From the NCBI RefSeq assembly GCF_025717005.1, contig NZ_JAOVZU010000003.1, positions 1 through 64,000 of the forward strand: a stretch of 64,000 nt of DNA. The letters run 5' to 3'. The notes beneath the pieces were generated by a model. It was given only the letters and a program-made list of their open reading frames with translations, did not search any database and had not been told where the DNA came from. A program made the translations under genes and the position numbers. Source of the DNA: Actinotalea endophytica. GTDB lineage: Bacteria > Actinomycetota > Actinomycetes > Actinomycetales > Cellulomonadaceae. Positions 34,953 through 45,062 of this stretch are shown here, piece after piece (the first letter of the stretch is position 1; every line of letters starts with the position of its first letter).

Positions 34953-35372
34953 ATGGAGAACGACCGCAGCCTGATCGCCGACCTGCTCACCACGCCGGGC
35001 CGCTGGGCGGTCGTCGGACTGTCGACCAACAGGTCTCGTGCGGCCTACGGCGTCGCCGCGTACCTCGCCGAGCTCGGCCACACCGCGGTCCCGGTGCACC
35101 CGAAGGCGGAGACCGTGCACGGTCAGGTCGGCTACCCCGACCTCGCCTCGGTGCCGGGGCCGATCGACGTCGTGGACGTGTTCGTGAACTCCTCGCACGC
35201 CGGCGCCGTGATCGACGAGGCGATCGCCGTCGGCGCGAAGGCCGTGTGGCTGCAGCTCGGCGTCGCGGACCCCGACGCCGAGCAGCGCGCGCGGGAGGCG
35301 GGGCTCGGCGTGGTCGTCAACGCGTGCCCCCGCATCGAAGGCCCCCGGGTCGGCGCCCGGCCGCGCAGCTGA
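34953..35372 (+). CDS. CoA-binding domain protein, YccU-like
   Basis: This 139-residue protein has a Rossmann-type CoA-binding fold: WAVVGLSTNRSRAAYGVAAYL (about residues 16-36), VPVHPKAETVHGQ, VDVVDVFVNSSHAG and KAVWLQLGVADPDA. Such proteins bind CoA or a derivative, but their role is unknown. The ATG at 34953 is chosen; a GTG six bases upstream is possible. The gene runs convergent to glnE with two bases between stop codons. Confidence 0.88.
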   Translation: MENDRSLIADLLTTPGRWAVVGLSTNRSRAAYGVAAYLAELGHTAVPVHPKAETVHGQVGYPDLASVPGPIDVVDVFVNSSHAGAVIDEAIAVGAKAVWLQLGVADPDAEQRAREAGLGVVVNACPRIEGPRVGARPRS

Positions 35373-35374
35373 CG

Positions 35375-38300
35375 TCAGGCGTAGAACACCCGGTCCACCA
35401 CGGCGCGCGCCCGGCGGCCGACCCGCAGGTAGGTCTCCTCGAGCTCGCCACCCGAGCCCGGCGGGTAGCCCAGCACCCGCGACAGCCCCGCGAGCGACGG
35501 CCGGTCGTGCGGCAGCACGTCGGCCTGCCGCCCGCCGACCCGCCCGGTCCACAGCACGATCGCGTTCCGCAGCCTCGATGCGAGCAGCCACGCCTCGCGC
35601 AGCTGCCGGTAGTCGTCCGGCGAGAGCAGCTCGGCCCGTGCCGCGGCCGCGAGCGTGAGCAGCGTCGACGTGGTCCGCAGGGCCGGCACCTCGTGCGCGT
35701 GCTGCAAGGCCAGCAGCTGCGCGGTCCACTCGACGTCGGACAGCCCGCCGCGGCCGAGCTTGAGGTGCCGGGCCGGGTCGATGCCTCGCGGCAGCCGCTC
35801 GGCCTCCATCCGCGCCTTGAGCCGACGGACCTCGCGGACGACCGCCGGGTCGGCGCCCCCTGCCGGATACCGCAGCGGGTCCACCAGCGCCTCGAACCGC
35901 TGACCCAGGTCCCCGTCCCCCGCCACCGGCCGGGCACGCAGCAGCGCCTGGCTCTCCCACGGCGAGGACCAGCGCCCGTAGTACTCCGCGTAGGAGCCCA
36001 GGGTGCGCACGAGCGGGCCGTTGCGTCCCTCGGGACGCAGGTCCGCGTCGACCTCGAGCAGGGGCTCGTCGCCGACCTGGCCGAGCAGCGCCCTGACCCG
36101 CTGGGCGAGCACGTTCGCCTGAGCCTGCGCGCGCTCCTCGGGCACGTCGGGCAGCGGGTCGTGCACGAACAGCACGTCCGCGTCCGAGCCGTAGCCCATC
36201 TCCCGCCCGCCGAACCGGCCCATGCCGATGATCGCCATCCGGGTGAGCCTGCCCTCGTCGGAGTGCTCGGCCTCGTACTCGGCGATCCGCAGTGCCCCGC
36301 GCACCACGACGTCGGCGCTCGCGGTCAGGGCGTCGAACGCGGCCACCACGTCGGTGGACCCGAGCACCTCGCCCACCGCCGTGCGCGCGATCTCACGGCG
36401 GCGCAGCGCCCGGAGCAGCGTGGCGGCGGCCTCGGGGTCGTGCTGGCGGGTCAGCACCTTGTCGACCTCGGACCACAGCCGTTCGGCGTCCCGCGGGGCG
36501 AGCTCGCCGTCGTCGGCGAGCCAGGTGACCGACTCGGGCGACCGTGCGATGACGTCGGCCACGAAGCGCGACGTGGACATCAGGTGGGCGAGCCGCCGGG
36601 CGGCGATGCCCGAGTCGCGCAGCAGCTTGAGGTACCAGTGCGTCGTGCCGAGCACGTCGGACAGGGTCCGGAAGGCGAGCAGCCCGGCGTCCGGGTCGGC
36701 CCCGTCCGCGAACCAGCCGAGCAGCACGGGCAGCAGCTGGCGCTGGATCGCCGCCCGACGGCTGACGCCCTCGGTGAGCGCCTGGATGTGCCGCATCGCA
36801 CCGACCGGGTCGCGGTAGCCGATCGCCGAGAGCCGGGCCTTGGCCGCCTCGGGCGACAACGAGACGTCCTCGACCGACAGCTTGGCCGTGGCCGGCAGCA
36901 GCGGGCGGTAGAAGAGCTCCTCGTGCAGGTGCCGGACGTCGCGGCGGACCGTGCGCCAACGCTCGTCGACCTCGGCGGCCGTGGCCATCCCGGACGCGCG
37001 CGCCAGCCGGCGCAGGTCCTGCTCCGCGGTCGGCATCAGGTGGGTGCGGCGCAGCCGGGTCAGCTGCACCCGGTGCTCGAGCACGCGCAGCTGGCGGTAG
37101 CAGACCGCGAGCCGTGCGGCGTGGTCGCGGCCGACGTACCCGCCGGCCGACAGCGCCTGCAGCGCGGACAGGGTGTGCGGGCTGCGGATCGTCGGGTCGC
37201 CGCGTCCGTGCACGAGCTGCAGCAGCTGGACGGTGAACTCGACGTCGCGCAGCCCGCCGCGGCCGAGCTTGATCTGCCGGTCGGCCTCGGCCGCCGGGAC
37301 GTGGTCCTCGACCCGGCGACGCATCGCCTGGGAGTCCTCGACGAAGTTCTCCCGTTCGACGGCCTTCCAGACCAGCGGTGAGATCACGTCGGTGTACGCC
37401 TGGCCGACCTCGCGGTCGCCCGCGACGACCCGCGCCTTGAGCAGCGCCTGGAACTCCCAGGTCTTGGCCCAGCGCTCGTAGTACGCGAGGTGGCTGGCCA
37501 CCGTCCGCACCAGCGGACCCTGCTTGCCCTCGGGTCGCAGCGCAGCGTCGACCGGCCAGAGCGCGGGTTCTCCGGACGGGGCCGAGCACGCCTTGGTCAT
37601 GCCGGCCGCGAGCGCCGCCGCGGTCGCGAGCGCCTCCTGCTCGGATGCGCCCTCACCCGGCTCGGCGACGTAGATGACGTCCACGTCCGAGACGTAGTTG
37701 AGCTCACGCCCGCCGGTCTTGCCCATGCCGAGCACCGCGAGCCGGGCCGCGGCGTGGCCGGGCACGTCCGCCCGGGCCAGCGCCAGCCCGGTCTCCAGGG
37801 CGGCCGCGGCCAGGTCCGCGAGCGCCGACCCGACCGCGGGCAGCAAGGACAGCGGCTGGGGTGAGGTGAGGTCGGCCGCGGCGATCCGGAGCAGGCGGCG
37901 GCGGTAGGCGCGGCGCATGGCGTCGACGCCCTCGCCACCGCCGAGCGTCGCGACCGGTGCCGGGTCGGCCGGGTCGGCCCCCACGGCGCCGAGCAGCTCG
38001 GCTCGGACGTCGGCGCCGTCCGCGCCGATCGGGGTCGGCTCGGCGAGCGCAGGCAGGTCCTCGGGGTGCCGCACCAGGTGGTCCGCGAGGGCGGTCGAGA
38101 GGCCGAGCACCGCGACCAGCCGGTCCCGCGCGTCACCGTCCTCGTCGAGCATCCCGTGCAGCACGGTGCGGTACGGCTCGTTCACCGCGGCGAGACGGGT
38201 CAGCGCGAGCAGCGCGTCGTCCGGCGACGCGGCCACGGAGAGCACGTCCACCACCGGGTGGTCCCCGGCGACCTCGCCGAGCAGCGCGACGAGGTCGCGA

Positions 38301-38404
38301 TCCGCCAGGAGCTGGATCGCGCGGTCGGGGTCGACGAACCCGGCCCGGGTGAGCAGCGCACGGCGGCTCGCCGGGGGTCGGGTGTCGGGCCCTGCGTCGG
38401 TCAC
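35375..38404 (-). CDS. glnE: Bifunctional glutamine synthetase adenylyltransferase/adenylyl-removing enzyme GlnE
   Basis: GlnE attaches AMP to, or removes it from, the regulatory tyrosine of GlnA. The 1009-residue protein has two nucleotidyltransferase domains. The first has MGKTGGRELNYVSDVDVIYV (deadenylylation half) and the second has MGRFGGREMGYGSDADVLFV (adenylylation half); both keep the GG...SDxD metal motif. A helical regulatory segment lies between them. The gene starts 7 bases past glnA2, and its target GlnA is encoded at 6.7-8.1 kb in this window. Confidence 0.97.
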   Translation of the reverse strand: MTDAGPDTRPPASRRALLTRAGFVDPDRAIQLLADRDLVALLGEVAGDHPVVDVLSVAASPDDALLALTRLAAVNEPYRTVLHGMLDEDGDARDRLVAVLGLSTALADHLVRHPEDLPALAEPTPIGADGADVRAELLGAVGADPADPAPVATLGGGEGVDAMRRAYRRRLLRIAAADLTSPQPLSLLPAVGSALADLAAAALETGLALARADVPGHAAARLAVLGMGKTGGRELNYVSDVDVIYVAEPGEGASEQEALATAAALAAGMTKACSAPSGEPALWPVDAALRPEGKQGPLVRTVASHLAYYERWAKTWEFQALLKARVVAGDREVGQAYTDVISPLVWKAVERENFVEDSQAMRRRVEDHVPAAEADRQIKLGRGGLRDVEFTVQLLQLVHGRGDPTIRSPHTLSALQALSAGGYVGRDHAARLAVCYRQLRVLEHRVQLTRLRRTHLMPTAEQDLRRLARASGMATAAEVDERWRTVRRDVRHLHEELFYRPLLPATAKLSVEDVSLSPEAAKARLSAIGYRDPVGAMRHIQALTEGVSRRAAIQRQLLPVLLGWFADGADPDAGLLAFRTLSDVLGTTHWYLKLLRDSGIAARRLAHLMSTSRFVADVIARSPESVTWLADDGELAPRDAERLWSEVDKVLTRQHDPEAAATLLRALRRREIARTAVGEVLGSTDVVAAFDALTASADVVVRGALRIAEYEAEHSDEGRLTRMAIIGMGRFGGREMGYGSDADVLFVHDPLPDVPEERAQAQANVLAQRVRALLGQVGDEPLLEVDADLRPEGRNGPLVRTLGSYAEYYGRWSSPWESQALLRARPVAGDGDLGQRFEALVDPLRYPAGGADPAVVREVRRLKARMEAERLPRGIDPARHLKLGRGGLSDVEWTAQLLALQHAHEVPALRTTSTLLTLAAAARAELLSPDDYRQLREAWLLASRLRNAIVLWTGRVGGRQADVLPHDRPSLAGLSRVLGYPPGSGGELEETYLRVGRRARAVVDRVFYA

Positions 38405-38411
38405 GCCGCCC

Positions 38412-39749
38412 TCACAGGATCGGCAGGTACCGCTTCAGCTCGAACGGCGTGACCTGCGATCGGTAGGCGTCCCACTCGGCCCGCTTGTTGCGGAGCACGA
38501 AGTCGAAGACGTGCTCGCCGAGGGTCTCGGCGACCAGCTCCGACTTCTCCATCACCGCGATCGCCTGGTCGAGGGACGCGGGCAACGGGTCGATGCCGAG
38601 CGCACGGCGCTCCGCGTCGGTCAGCTCCCACACGTCGTCCTCGGCACCGTCGGGCAGCTCGTAGTTCTCCTCGACCCCCTTGAGCCCGGCCGCGAGCAGC
38701 ATCGCGTAGGACAGGTACGGGTTCGCCGCGGAGTCGACCGCGCGGTACTCGACGCGGCTCGAGTTGCCCTTGCCCGGCTTGTACAGCGGGACCCGGACCA
38801 GGGCCGACCGGTTGTTGTGCCCCCAGCAGATGTAGCTGGGCGCCTCCGCACCGCCCCACAGCCGCTTGTAGGAGTTCACGAACTGGTTGGTGATCGCGGT
38901 GATCTCCGCCGAGTGGCGCAGCAGGCCGGCGATGAACTTGCGGGCCGTGGCGGACAGCTCCATGTCCGCGCCCGGCTCGTGGAACGCGTTGCGGTCGCCC
39001 TCGAACAGCGACAGGTGGCTGTGCATGCCCGACCCCGGCTGGTCGGCCATCGGCTTCGGCATGAACGACGCGTACAGCCCCTGCTCCAGCGCGACCTCCT
39101 TGACCACGGTCCGGAACGTCATGACGTTGTCCGCTGTGGTCAGGGCGTCGGCGTAGCGCAGGTCGATCTCGTTCTGGCCGGGCCCCGCCTCGTGGTGGGA
39201 GAACTCGACCGAGATGCCCATCGACTCGAGCATCGAGATCGCGGCGCGGCGGAAGTCGTGGCCGGTGCCGCGCGGGACGTGGTCGAAGTAGCCGCCCGAG
39301 TCCACCGGGACCAGCGGCAGGTCCGGCTCCGCCGGGCTCTCGAACAGGTAGAACTCGATCTCCGGGTGCACGTAGAAGGTGAAGCCCTGGTCGCTGGCCT
39401 TGGCGAGCGTCCGCTTGAGCACCCAGCGCGGGTCGGCCGGCGACGGCTCGCCGTCGGGGGTCTGGATGTCGCAGAACATGCGCGCCGTGCCGTGCCGGTC
39501 ACCGCGCCAGGGAAGCACCTGGAACGTCGACGGGTCGGGCTTGGCGAGCATGTCCGACTCGACGACCCGGGTGAGTCCCTCGATCGCGCTGCCGTCGAAG
39601 CCGATGCCCTCGCCGAACGCCGCCTCGAGCTCGGCGGGGGCGATCGCGACCGACTTGAGGATGCCGAGCACGTCGGTGAACCACAACCGGATGAAGCGGA
39701 TGTCCCGTTCCTCGACGGTGCGGAGCACGAAGTCCTGCTGCCTGTCCAT
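38412..39749 (-). CDS. glnA2: Glutamine synthetase type I homologue GlnA2
   Basis: This 445-residue protein has the full glutamine synthetase fold: FDGSAIEGLTRV, the ATP-binding segment SFMPKPMADQPGSGMHSHLSLF, and NNRSALVRVP. Where GlnA has the adenylylation loop DLYELPPE, this protein has DDVWELTDAE, with Trp in place of Tyr, so GlnE cannot modify it there. It matches the shorter unregulated GSI-alpha type common beside glnE in actinobacteria. Activity as glutamine synthetase or on another amine is possible. The ATG at 39749 is followed by the DRQQDFVLRTVEERDIRFIR start. Confidence 0.95.
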   Translation of the reverse strand: MDRQQDFVLRTVEERDIRFIRLWFTDVLGILKSVAIAPAELEAAFGEGIGFDGSAIEGLTRVVESDMLAKPDPSTFQVLPWRGDRHGTARMFCDIQTPDGEPSPADPRWVLKRTLAKASDQGFTFYVHPEIEFYLFESPAEPDLPLVPVDSGGYFDHVPRGTGHDFRRAAISMLESMGISVEFSHHEAGPGQNEIDLRYADALTTADNVMTFRTVVKEVALEQGLYASFMPKPMADQPGSGMHSHLSLFEGDRNAFHEPGADMELSATARKFIAGLLRHSAEITAITNQFVNSYKRLWGGAEAPSYICWGHNNRSALVRVPLYKPGKGNSSRVEYRAVDSAANPYLSYAMLLAAGLKGVEENYELPDGAEDDVWELTDAERRALGIDPLPASLDQAIAVMEKSELVAETLGEHVFDFVLRNKRAEWDAYRSQVTPFELKRYLPIL

Positions 39750-39858
39750 GGACTCATCCTGCCGCACGTCGGGGCCCGCTCGGCACCCGGACGCGCGCAC
39801 GGGACGGGCCCGGCTAGGGTGACGTCGTTCCGAGCACCTCCCGCGAGCTGGAGCGACC

Positions 39859-40680
39859 ATGCCCACGACCGCCGACCGCCCCCGTCGCGTACGGGTGCAC
39901 CACCTGCGCCAGGCGAAGGAGCGCGGTGAGCGGATCACCATGCTCACGGCGTACGACGCGATGGTCGCCGCGCTCTTCGACGAGGCGGGGATCGACGTGC
40001 TGCTGGTCGGCGACTCGCTCGCCAACGTGGTGCTCGGCCGCCCCGACACGCTGAGCGTCACGCTCGACGAGATGATCCACCACGCGCGTGCCGTGGCCGG
40101 CGCCGCGCAGCACGCGCTGGTCGTGACCGACCTGCCGTTCGGGTCGTACGAGGCCTCGCCCGAGCAGGCGTTCGCCTCGGCGACGCGGGTGATGAAGGAG
40201 TCCGGCTCGCAGGCGGTCAAGCTCGAGGGCGGCCGGCGTGTCGCCGAGCAGGTCCACCTGCTCACCTCGTCGGGCGTCCCGGTGATGGGGCACCTGGGCT
40301 TCACGCCGCAGTCCGAGCACGCGTTCGGCGGCAAGCGGGTCCAGGGTCGGGGTGACGCGGCCGCCGACGCGCTGTGCGACGACGCGCTCGCCCTGCAGGA
40401 GGCCGGGGCGTTCGCCGTGGTCCTCGAGATGGTTCCGGCTCCGCTGGCCGAGCGGGTGACCGAGATCCTCGAGATCCCGACGATCGGGATCGGTGCCGGC
40501 GCCGCGTGCGACGGCCAGGTGCTGGTGTGGCAGGACATGGCGGGGCTCGGATCCTGGTCGCCCCGCTTCGCGAAGCGCTTCGCGGACCTGCGTGGCGTGC
40601 TCGGTGACGCGGCCCGGGCCTACGGCGACGAGGTGCGCGCCGGGACGTTCCCGGACGCGGAGCACTCGTTCGACGCGTGA
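39859..40680 (+). CDS. panB: 3-methyl-2-oxobutanoate hydroxymethyltransferase PanB
   Basis: PanB makes ketopantoate, the first committed step to pantothenate and CoA. The 273-residue protein has [32 protein letters not shown] (about residues 31-62), [24 protein letters not shown], and the catalytic glutamate region [20 protein letters not shown]-type [11 protein letters not shown] is also visible. TAGGGT about 40 bases upstream is a likely -10. The last codons overlap the next gene (GTGA). Confidence 0.97.
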   Translation: MPTTADRPRRVRVHHLRQAKERGERITMLTAYDAMVAALFDEAGIDVLLVGDSLANVVLGRPDTLSVTLDEMIHHARAVAGAAQHALVVTDLPFGSYEASPEQAFASATRVMKESGSQAVKLEGGRRVAEQVHLLTSSGVPVMGHLGFTPQSEHAFGGKRVQGRGDAAADALCDDALALQEAGAFAVVLEMVPAPLAERVTEILEIPTIGIGAGAACDGQVLVWQDMAGLGSWSPRFAKRFADLRGVLGDAARAYGDEVRAGTFPDAEHSFDA

Positions 40681-41717
40681 CGGCCGCTGACGAACCCGCC
40701 GGTCGCGGGCCCGGGACCGAGGCCGGCGCAGGGAGCAGAGCCGGGCTGAACCTCGTCGCGGCGCTGGCAGCGCTGGCGGTCACGCTCGCGGGGCTCGCGC
40801 TCGTGGTGCCGGGGCCCTGGTCCGGGGTCACGCCGGTGGCGCAGCTCGTCGCGCTGCGCGGGCTGCTGGCGGCGGTCGGGCTGCTCGGCGCCGTGGTAGG
40901 CGCCGTCGTGTCGCTCCGTCTGCGCCGGCGCAGCCGCGCCGCGGCTCGGGCGTTCGCCGTCCTGGCGACCGGGCTCACGGTGTTCGCGGCCACCGAGGCC
41001 ACCGTGCTCACCGCTCGCGGCACGACCGGGATGCTCGGCGCCGACCCGGCGCCGCTGGACGGCGACCTCGTCGTGCTCGTGCTCAACACGCAGGGTTCGC
41101 TCTCGCCCGAGCAGCTCGCCGCGTTCGTCGCCGCGCGCGGCGCGGACGTGGTCTCCCTGCCCGAGACCGACGAGCAGACGGCGCGCGGCGCCGCGGCCCT
41201 GCTCGACGCCGACGGCCGCGAGTACCAGGTGCTCGCGACCACCGGGACCGGCAGCCGGAACGGCACCACGTCCCTGCTCGTCGCAGCGAGCCTCGGTGCC
41301 TATCAGGTGACGGAGGCGGGGCCGGCGTCGAGCTTCACCGCGACGGGCAGCGGTCCGACCATCACCGCGGCGCACACCCTCGCCCCGGTGAACCCCGCCC
41401 TGACCGTGTGGCGCGCGTCGACGTCGTGGGTCGTCGACGCGTGCTCGGCCGCGCCGGGCGGCATCGCGGCCGGCGACCTGAACAGCACGCTCGACCACCC
41501 GATGCTCGCCGACCTGGGCGGCTGCGTGGACGTCGCGGCGCAGGCCGGCGTCGCGGGTGTCGGCACGTGGCCGGCGCAGCTCCCCAGGTCCCTGGCGAGC
41601 CCGATCGATCACATCCTCGTCGACCCGGACACCTGGGACGTGGTCCGCGCCGCGGTGCTCGAACCGCCGCCGGGCACCGACCACCGCGCGCTGGAGGCGG
41701 TCCTGGACCGACGGTGA
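40677..41717 (+). CDS. Membrane-anchored endonuclease/exonuclease/phosphatase (EEP) family protein
   Basis: This 346-residue protein has three hydrophobic helices in its first 115 residues and then an extracytoplasmic EEP domain. It reads [13 protein letters not shown], a [11 protein letters not shown] metal segment, [16 protein letters not shown] (Asp and Asn of the active site) and SPIDHILVD (final Asp-His). Substrates of such exported EEP proteins include phospholipid heads, polyphosphate and nucleic acid; none can be assigned. The GTG start overlaps panB. Confidence 0.85.
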   Translation: MTAADEPAGRGPGTEAGAGSRAGLNLVAALAALAVTLAGLALVVPGPWSGVTPVAQLVALRGLLAAVGLLGAVVGAVVSLRLRRRSRAAARAFAVLATGLTVFAATEATVLTARGTTGMLGADPAPLDGDLVVLVLNTQGSLSPEQLAAFVAARGADVVSLPETDEQTARGAAALLDADGREYQVLATTGTGSRNGTTSLLVAASLGAYQVTEAGPASSFTATGSGPTITAAHTLAPVNPALTVWRASTSWVVDACSAAPGGIAAGDLNSTLDHPMLADLGGCVDVAAQAGVAGVGTWPAQLPRSLASPIDHILVDPDTWDVVRAAVLEPPPGTDHRALEAVLDRR

Positions 41718-41779
41718 GCGCGGGCCGGCAGGGGCCGGCAGGGTGAGCGCCGATCAGCGCCGATCTGCACGCGGCGCAC

Positions 41780-41956
41780 TCACTCCTCGCGCCACTCCCG
41801 GTCGGCCTCGTCCCACGCGTCGCTGCGCTCGTGGGCCGTGCTGAGAGCCCGCTCGGCCGCCTCACGGGTCGGGTACGGGCCCATGAGCTTGTCCCAGGGA
41901 CTCCGGTGGCCGACCTCGACCTGCCGCGTCTCGATGTTGAACCAGTACTCCGCCAC
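41780..41956 (-). CDS. Small conserved actinobacterial protein of unknown function
   Basis: This 58-residue acidic protein starts [16 protein letters not shown], then has [20 protein letters not shown] and ends [11 protein letters not shown]. The GPYxTxxEAExAL block is like a SPOR-type or ring-forming fold seen in very short proteins next to map in related genomes. GGGAGGT lies upstream of the GTG at 41956. It diverges from map with 52 bases between starts. Confidence 0.7.
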   Translation of the reverse strand: MAEYWFNIETRQVEVGHRSPWDKLMGPYPTREAAERALSTAHERSDAWDEADREWREE

Positions 41957-41995
41957 GCGGACCTCCCGTCCCGTCGTGCGTCCACCCCGTATCCG

Positions 41996-42001
41996 TAGAC
42001 T
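41996..42001 (+). promoter_or_regulatory. -10 hexamer for leaderless map transcript
   Basis: TAGACT ends 7 bases before the ATG of map. There is no Shine-Dalgarno sequence. Confidence 0.5.
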
Positions 42002-42008
42002 GCCAGCC

Positions 42009-42893
42009 ATGCCAGCGCACGCATCCCGGGGCGCGCTCCAGCCGGGGACGGTCTCCCCCGTCCGTTCCGTTCCCGCGCGCATCCCCCGCCCGGAGTACGT
42101 GGGTCGCGACCACGAGACGATCACCGCGTCCGACGTCAAGGACGCCGAGACCGTGGAGCGGATCCGCGCCGCAGGGCGGATCGCGGCGCAGGCGATCGCC
42201 GAGGCGGGCCGGCACGTCGCGCCCGGCGTGACCACCGACGAGCTGGACCGGGTCGCGCACGAGTTCCTCTGCGACCACGGCGCGTACCCGTCGACGCTGC
42301 ACTACCAGCCGCACCCGAACCAGGTCCCGTACCTGAAGTCGTCATGCACCTCGATCAACGAGGTGATCTGCCACGGCGTGCCGGACTCGACGGTGCTCGC
42401 CGACGGCGACCTCGTCAAGATCGACGTCACCGCCTACCTCGACGGCGTGCACGGCGACTCGTGCGTGACGTTCTTCGCCGGGGAGCCGTCGCAGGAGGCG
42501 CGGCTGCTGACCGAACGCACCCACGAGGCGCTGATGCGCGGTGTCAAGGCGGTCGCACCGGGCCGGGAGATCAACGTGATCGGCCGGGTGATCGAGAAGT
42601 ACGCGAAGCGCTTCGGGTACGGCGTGGTGCGTGACTTCACCGGGCACGGCGTGGGCGAGGCGTTCCACTCCGGGCTCGTCGTGCCGCACTACGACGCGGC
42701 GCCCTACCACGACCGGGTGATGGAGCCCGGGATGGTGTTCACCATCGAGCCGATGCTCAACCTGGGTACGCCGGACTGGCAGATGTGGGACGACGGCTGG
42801 ACCGTCGTGACCGCGGACGGGGCGTACAGCGCGCAGTTCGAGCACACCCTGGTGGTGACCGAGACCGGAGCGGAGATCCTGACCCTGCCATGA
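42009..42893 (+). CDS. map: Methionine aminopeptidase, type I
   Basis: Map removes the initiator methionine from new proteins. The 294-residue protein has all five metal ligands: [13 protein letters not shown] (two Asp), GHGVGEAFH (His), TIEPML (Glu) and QFEHTLVVT (Glu). The substrate-binding histidine lies in [10 protein letters not shown] 40-residue N-terminal extension rich in Pro and Arg precedes the catalytic domain, as in the longer actinobacterial MetAP. The stop overlaps the start of the glucokinase gene. Confidence 0.97.
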   Translation: MPAHASRGALQPGTVSPVRSVPARIPRPEYVGRDHETITASDVKDAETVERIRAAGRIAAQAIAEAGRHVAPGVTTDELDRVAHEFLCDHGAYPSTLHYQPHPNQVPYLKSSCTSINEVICHGVPDSTVLADGDLVKIDVTAYLDGVHGDSCVTFFAGEPSQEARLLTERTHEALMRGVKAVAPGREINVIGRVIEKYAKRFGYGVVRDFTGHGVGEAFHSGLVVPHYDAAPYHDRVMEPGMVFTIEPMLNLGTPDWQMWDDGWTVVTADGAYSAQFEHTLVVTETGAEILTLP

Positions 42894-43663
42894 GCACCTC
42901 GAAGAAGCACCACACCGGCGCGTTCGGCATCGACATCGGCGGCAGCGGCATCAAGGGGGCGCCGGTCAACCTCAAGGCCGGCGAGTTCGCGGCGGACCGG
43001 GTCCGGGTACCGACGCCGCAGCCCTCGACCCCCGAGCAGGTCGCCACCGCGGTCGCCGAGGTCGTCGACTCGTTCGACCTGCCCAAGGACATCCCGGTGG
43101 GCGTGACGTTCCCGGCGGTCATCCAGCACGGGGTGGCCCGCAGCGCGGCGAACGTGGACGACTCGTGGATCGGCACGAACGTCGAGAAGGTCGTGGCCAA
43201 GACGACCGGCCGTTCGGTGCACGCGGTCAACGACGCAGACGCCGCCGGCTACGCCGAGACGCTGTACGGCGCGGCGCGCGGCGAGGCAGGCACCGTGCTG
43301 ATCGCCACGCTCGGCACGGGGATCGGCACGTGCATGGTGGTCGACGGCACGCTGGTCCCGAACCTCGAGCTGGGCCACCTCGAGCTCGACGGGTTCGACG
43401 CCGAGTCCCGCGCCGCGGAGAGCGCGCGCGAGCGCGACGAGCTGTCCTGGGAGGGCTGGGCGGAACGCCTGCAGCGCTACTTCCGGCACCTGGAGGACCT
43501 GCTCTGGCCGGACCTCATCGTGGTCGGCGGCGGGGTGAGCAAGAAGCACGCGAAGTTCCTGCCGCTGCTCGACCTGCGCACGCCGATCGTCCCGGCCGAG
43601 CTCCGCAACGATGCCGGCATCATCGGCGCGGCCGCGCTGGCCGCGCACGCCGCGAAGGTCTGA
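42890..43663 (+). CDS. ppgK: Polyphosphate glucokinase
   Basis: This 257-residue ROK-family kinase phosphorylates glucose using inorganic polyphosphate (and often ATP). The phosphate 1 motif [14 protein letters not shown], phosphate 2 motif [24 protein letters not shown] (catalytic Asp) and the [14 protein letters not shown] segment fit the actinobacterial PPGK group rather than ATP-only glucokinases. It overlaps map by four bases. Confidence 0.95.
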   Translation: MSTSKKHHTGAFGIDIGGSGIKGAPVNLKAGEFAADRVRVPTPQPSTPEQVATAVAEVVDSFDLPKDIPVGVTFPAVIQHGVARSAANVDDSWIGTNVEKVVAKTTGRSVHAVNDADAAGYAETLYGAARGEAGTVLIATLGTGIGTCMVVDGTLVPNLELGHLELDGFDAESRAAESARERDELSWEGWAERLQRYFRHLEDLLWPDLIVVGGGVSKKHAKFLPLLDLRTPIVPAELRNDAGIIGAAALAAHAAKV

Positions 43664-43802
43664 CGCTCCGCCGGTCCACACCCACGCCGCGGACGTCCGG
43701 CCCGAGGTAGCGCGCCCCCACAACGGGGGTCGGGAGCCTGTTCCCCGCACCTGCAACGGATTACGCTGGCCGCAACCGGGTTTACACCGGAGGTGTTCGG
43801 CG

Positions 43803-45029
43803 ATGCCAGAACGCAACGACGCCCTCCCGCAACCGAGCAACCGGACTCCCGCCCACGCGTCCCCCTCGACCCCGACGCCCGGCGCAGCGCAGCCCGAGCC
43901 GGGTGCCGGACCGCCCCGGCCGCCGGGCGGACCACCGCTCCCGCCGGGGTTGCCGCCCCGTCCTCCCGGGGTGCCGTCAGGGACAGCCGCGCCACCCCCG
44001 ACGGCGCCACCTGGGCGCCCGACCCCGCCGCCCGTGGACCTCCCGCCGTGGCCCCCGCTCCGGCCCGACTGGCCCCGCGCGAAGTCGCTCGTCCAGGGGA
44101 TCCTGGCGTTCATCGGCGGCGGGACGGCTCTGCTCGCGATCGGCCTGATCCTCCTGATGGCGCGGTTCGACCTTCCCGCGGCGACGTTCATCGTGCTGCA
44201 CTCCCAGCCGCTCAACATCGCTCTCGCCGCGCTCACCGCGATCGTCCCGGTCGGCCTCTACATCCTGCTCGTGATGTCTCCGCGGCTGTTCGCGCCGAAG
44301 GACGTCGAGCTCGAGCCCGACTCCATCGAGGCCCTGCGCCAGGCGGACTTCCGCCGCGCACTCGACATCGTCGGCGTCTCCGTCGCGTGGATCGCGCTCT
44401 ACTTCGTCAACTACGTCTACAACTACGAGGCGCACGCCGCGGGCGACCGCGAGTTCCTGCTCTCCGCCGCCTACGCGGGCACCCTGCTGCTGTTCGCCGT
44501 CATCGGTGCCGGCGCAGCACTCGTCTTCCTGCGGCTCGCCACCGTGGTGCGGCGAGGTACCGCCCGCCCGATCACCGTGGCCCTGTTCCGCTTCGTGCGC
44601 GCAGGGTCCCGCGCAGCGCTCGTGCTCACGCTGGTCGCGCCGATCGGCCTGGCCGCAGCCCAGACGTACAGCGACTTCGCCGACCGCCCCGCACTCCTCG
44701 CGGTCTTCTTCAAGGACGAGAACGCCGCGGCGCTGGACCAGCACGACCCCACCCTGCTGACCGGGTACACCGTGCGCTGGATGGCAGCGGGCGACGGTGG
44801 GTACTACCTGCTTCCCGAGGACGCGCTCGGCATCGCCGTCGACGACGCGGGGGCGTACTCGATCGCGTGGGCCTCGACCACCCGGACCGGCCCCAGCGCG
44901 ATCGTCTGGGTTCCGGGTGAACCGTTGAGCGTCGCCCGGTGCGACTTCGACCTCGCGACGTGCATCTGGACGCCGCGGGAGTTCGACGACCTGCTCGGCG
45001 GCCTCTGGGGCTTCGACCCTTCGACGTGA
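43803..45029 (+). CDS. Membrane protein with long proline-rich N-terminus, unknown function
   Basis: This 408-residue protein starts with about 90 residues dominated by Pro, Gly and Ala ([13 protein letters not shown] and similar), and then has about five hydrophobic helices spread over residues 100-295. A C-terminal soluble domain of about 100 residues follows ([25 protein letters not shown]). The proline-rich tail would be cytoplasmic. No family is recognised. A clear GGAGGTG precedes the ATG. Confidence 0.75.
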   Translation: MPERNDALPQPSNRTPAHASPSTPTPGAAQPEPGAGPPRPPGGPPLPPGLPPRPPGVPSGTAAPPPTAPPGRPTPPPVDLPPWPPLRPDWPRAKSLVQGILAFIGGGTALLAIGLILLMARFDLPAATFIVLHSQPLNIALAALTAIVPVGLYILLVMSPRLFAPKDVELEPDSIEALRQADFRRALDIVGVSVAWIALYFVNYVYNYEAHAAGDREFLLSAAYAGTLLLFAVIGAGAALVFLRLATVVRRGTARPITVALFRFVRAGSRAALVLTLVAPIGLAAAQTYSDFADRPALLAVFFKDENAAALDQHDPTLLTGYTVRWMAAGDGGYYLLPEDALGIAVDDAGAYSIAWASTTRTGPSAIVWVPGEPLSVARCDFDLATCIWTPREFDDLLGGLWGFDPST

Positions 45030-45062
45030 GCCCGGGCCGGCAGGGCCCGGGACGGACGACTG

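Noticed and set aside
36000-36100. Possible CRISPR or tandem repeat arrays
   Set aside because: No regularly spaced direct repeats were found here or elsewhere; apparent repeats are codon-level similarities such as GCC/GCG runs.
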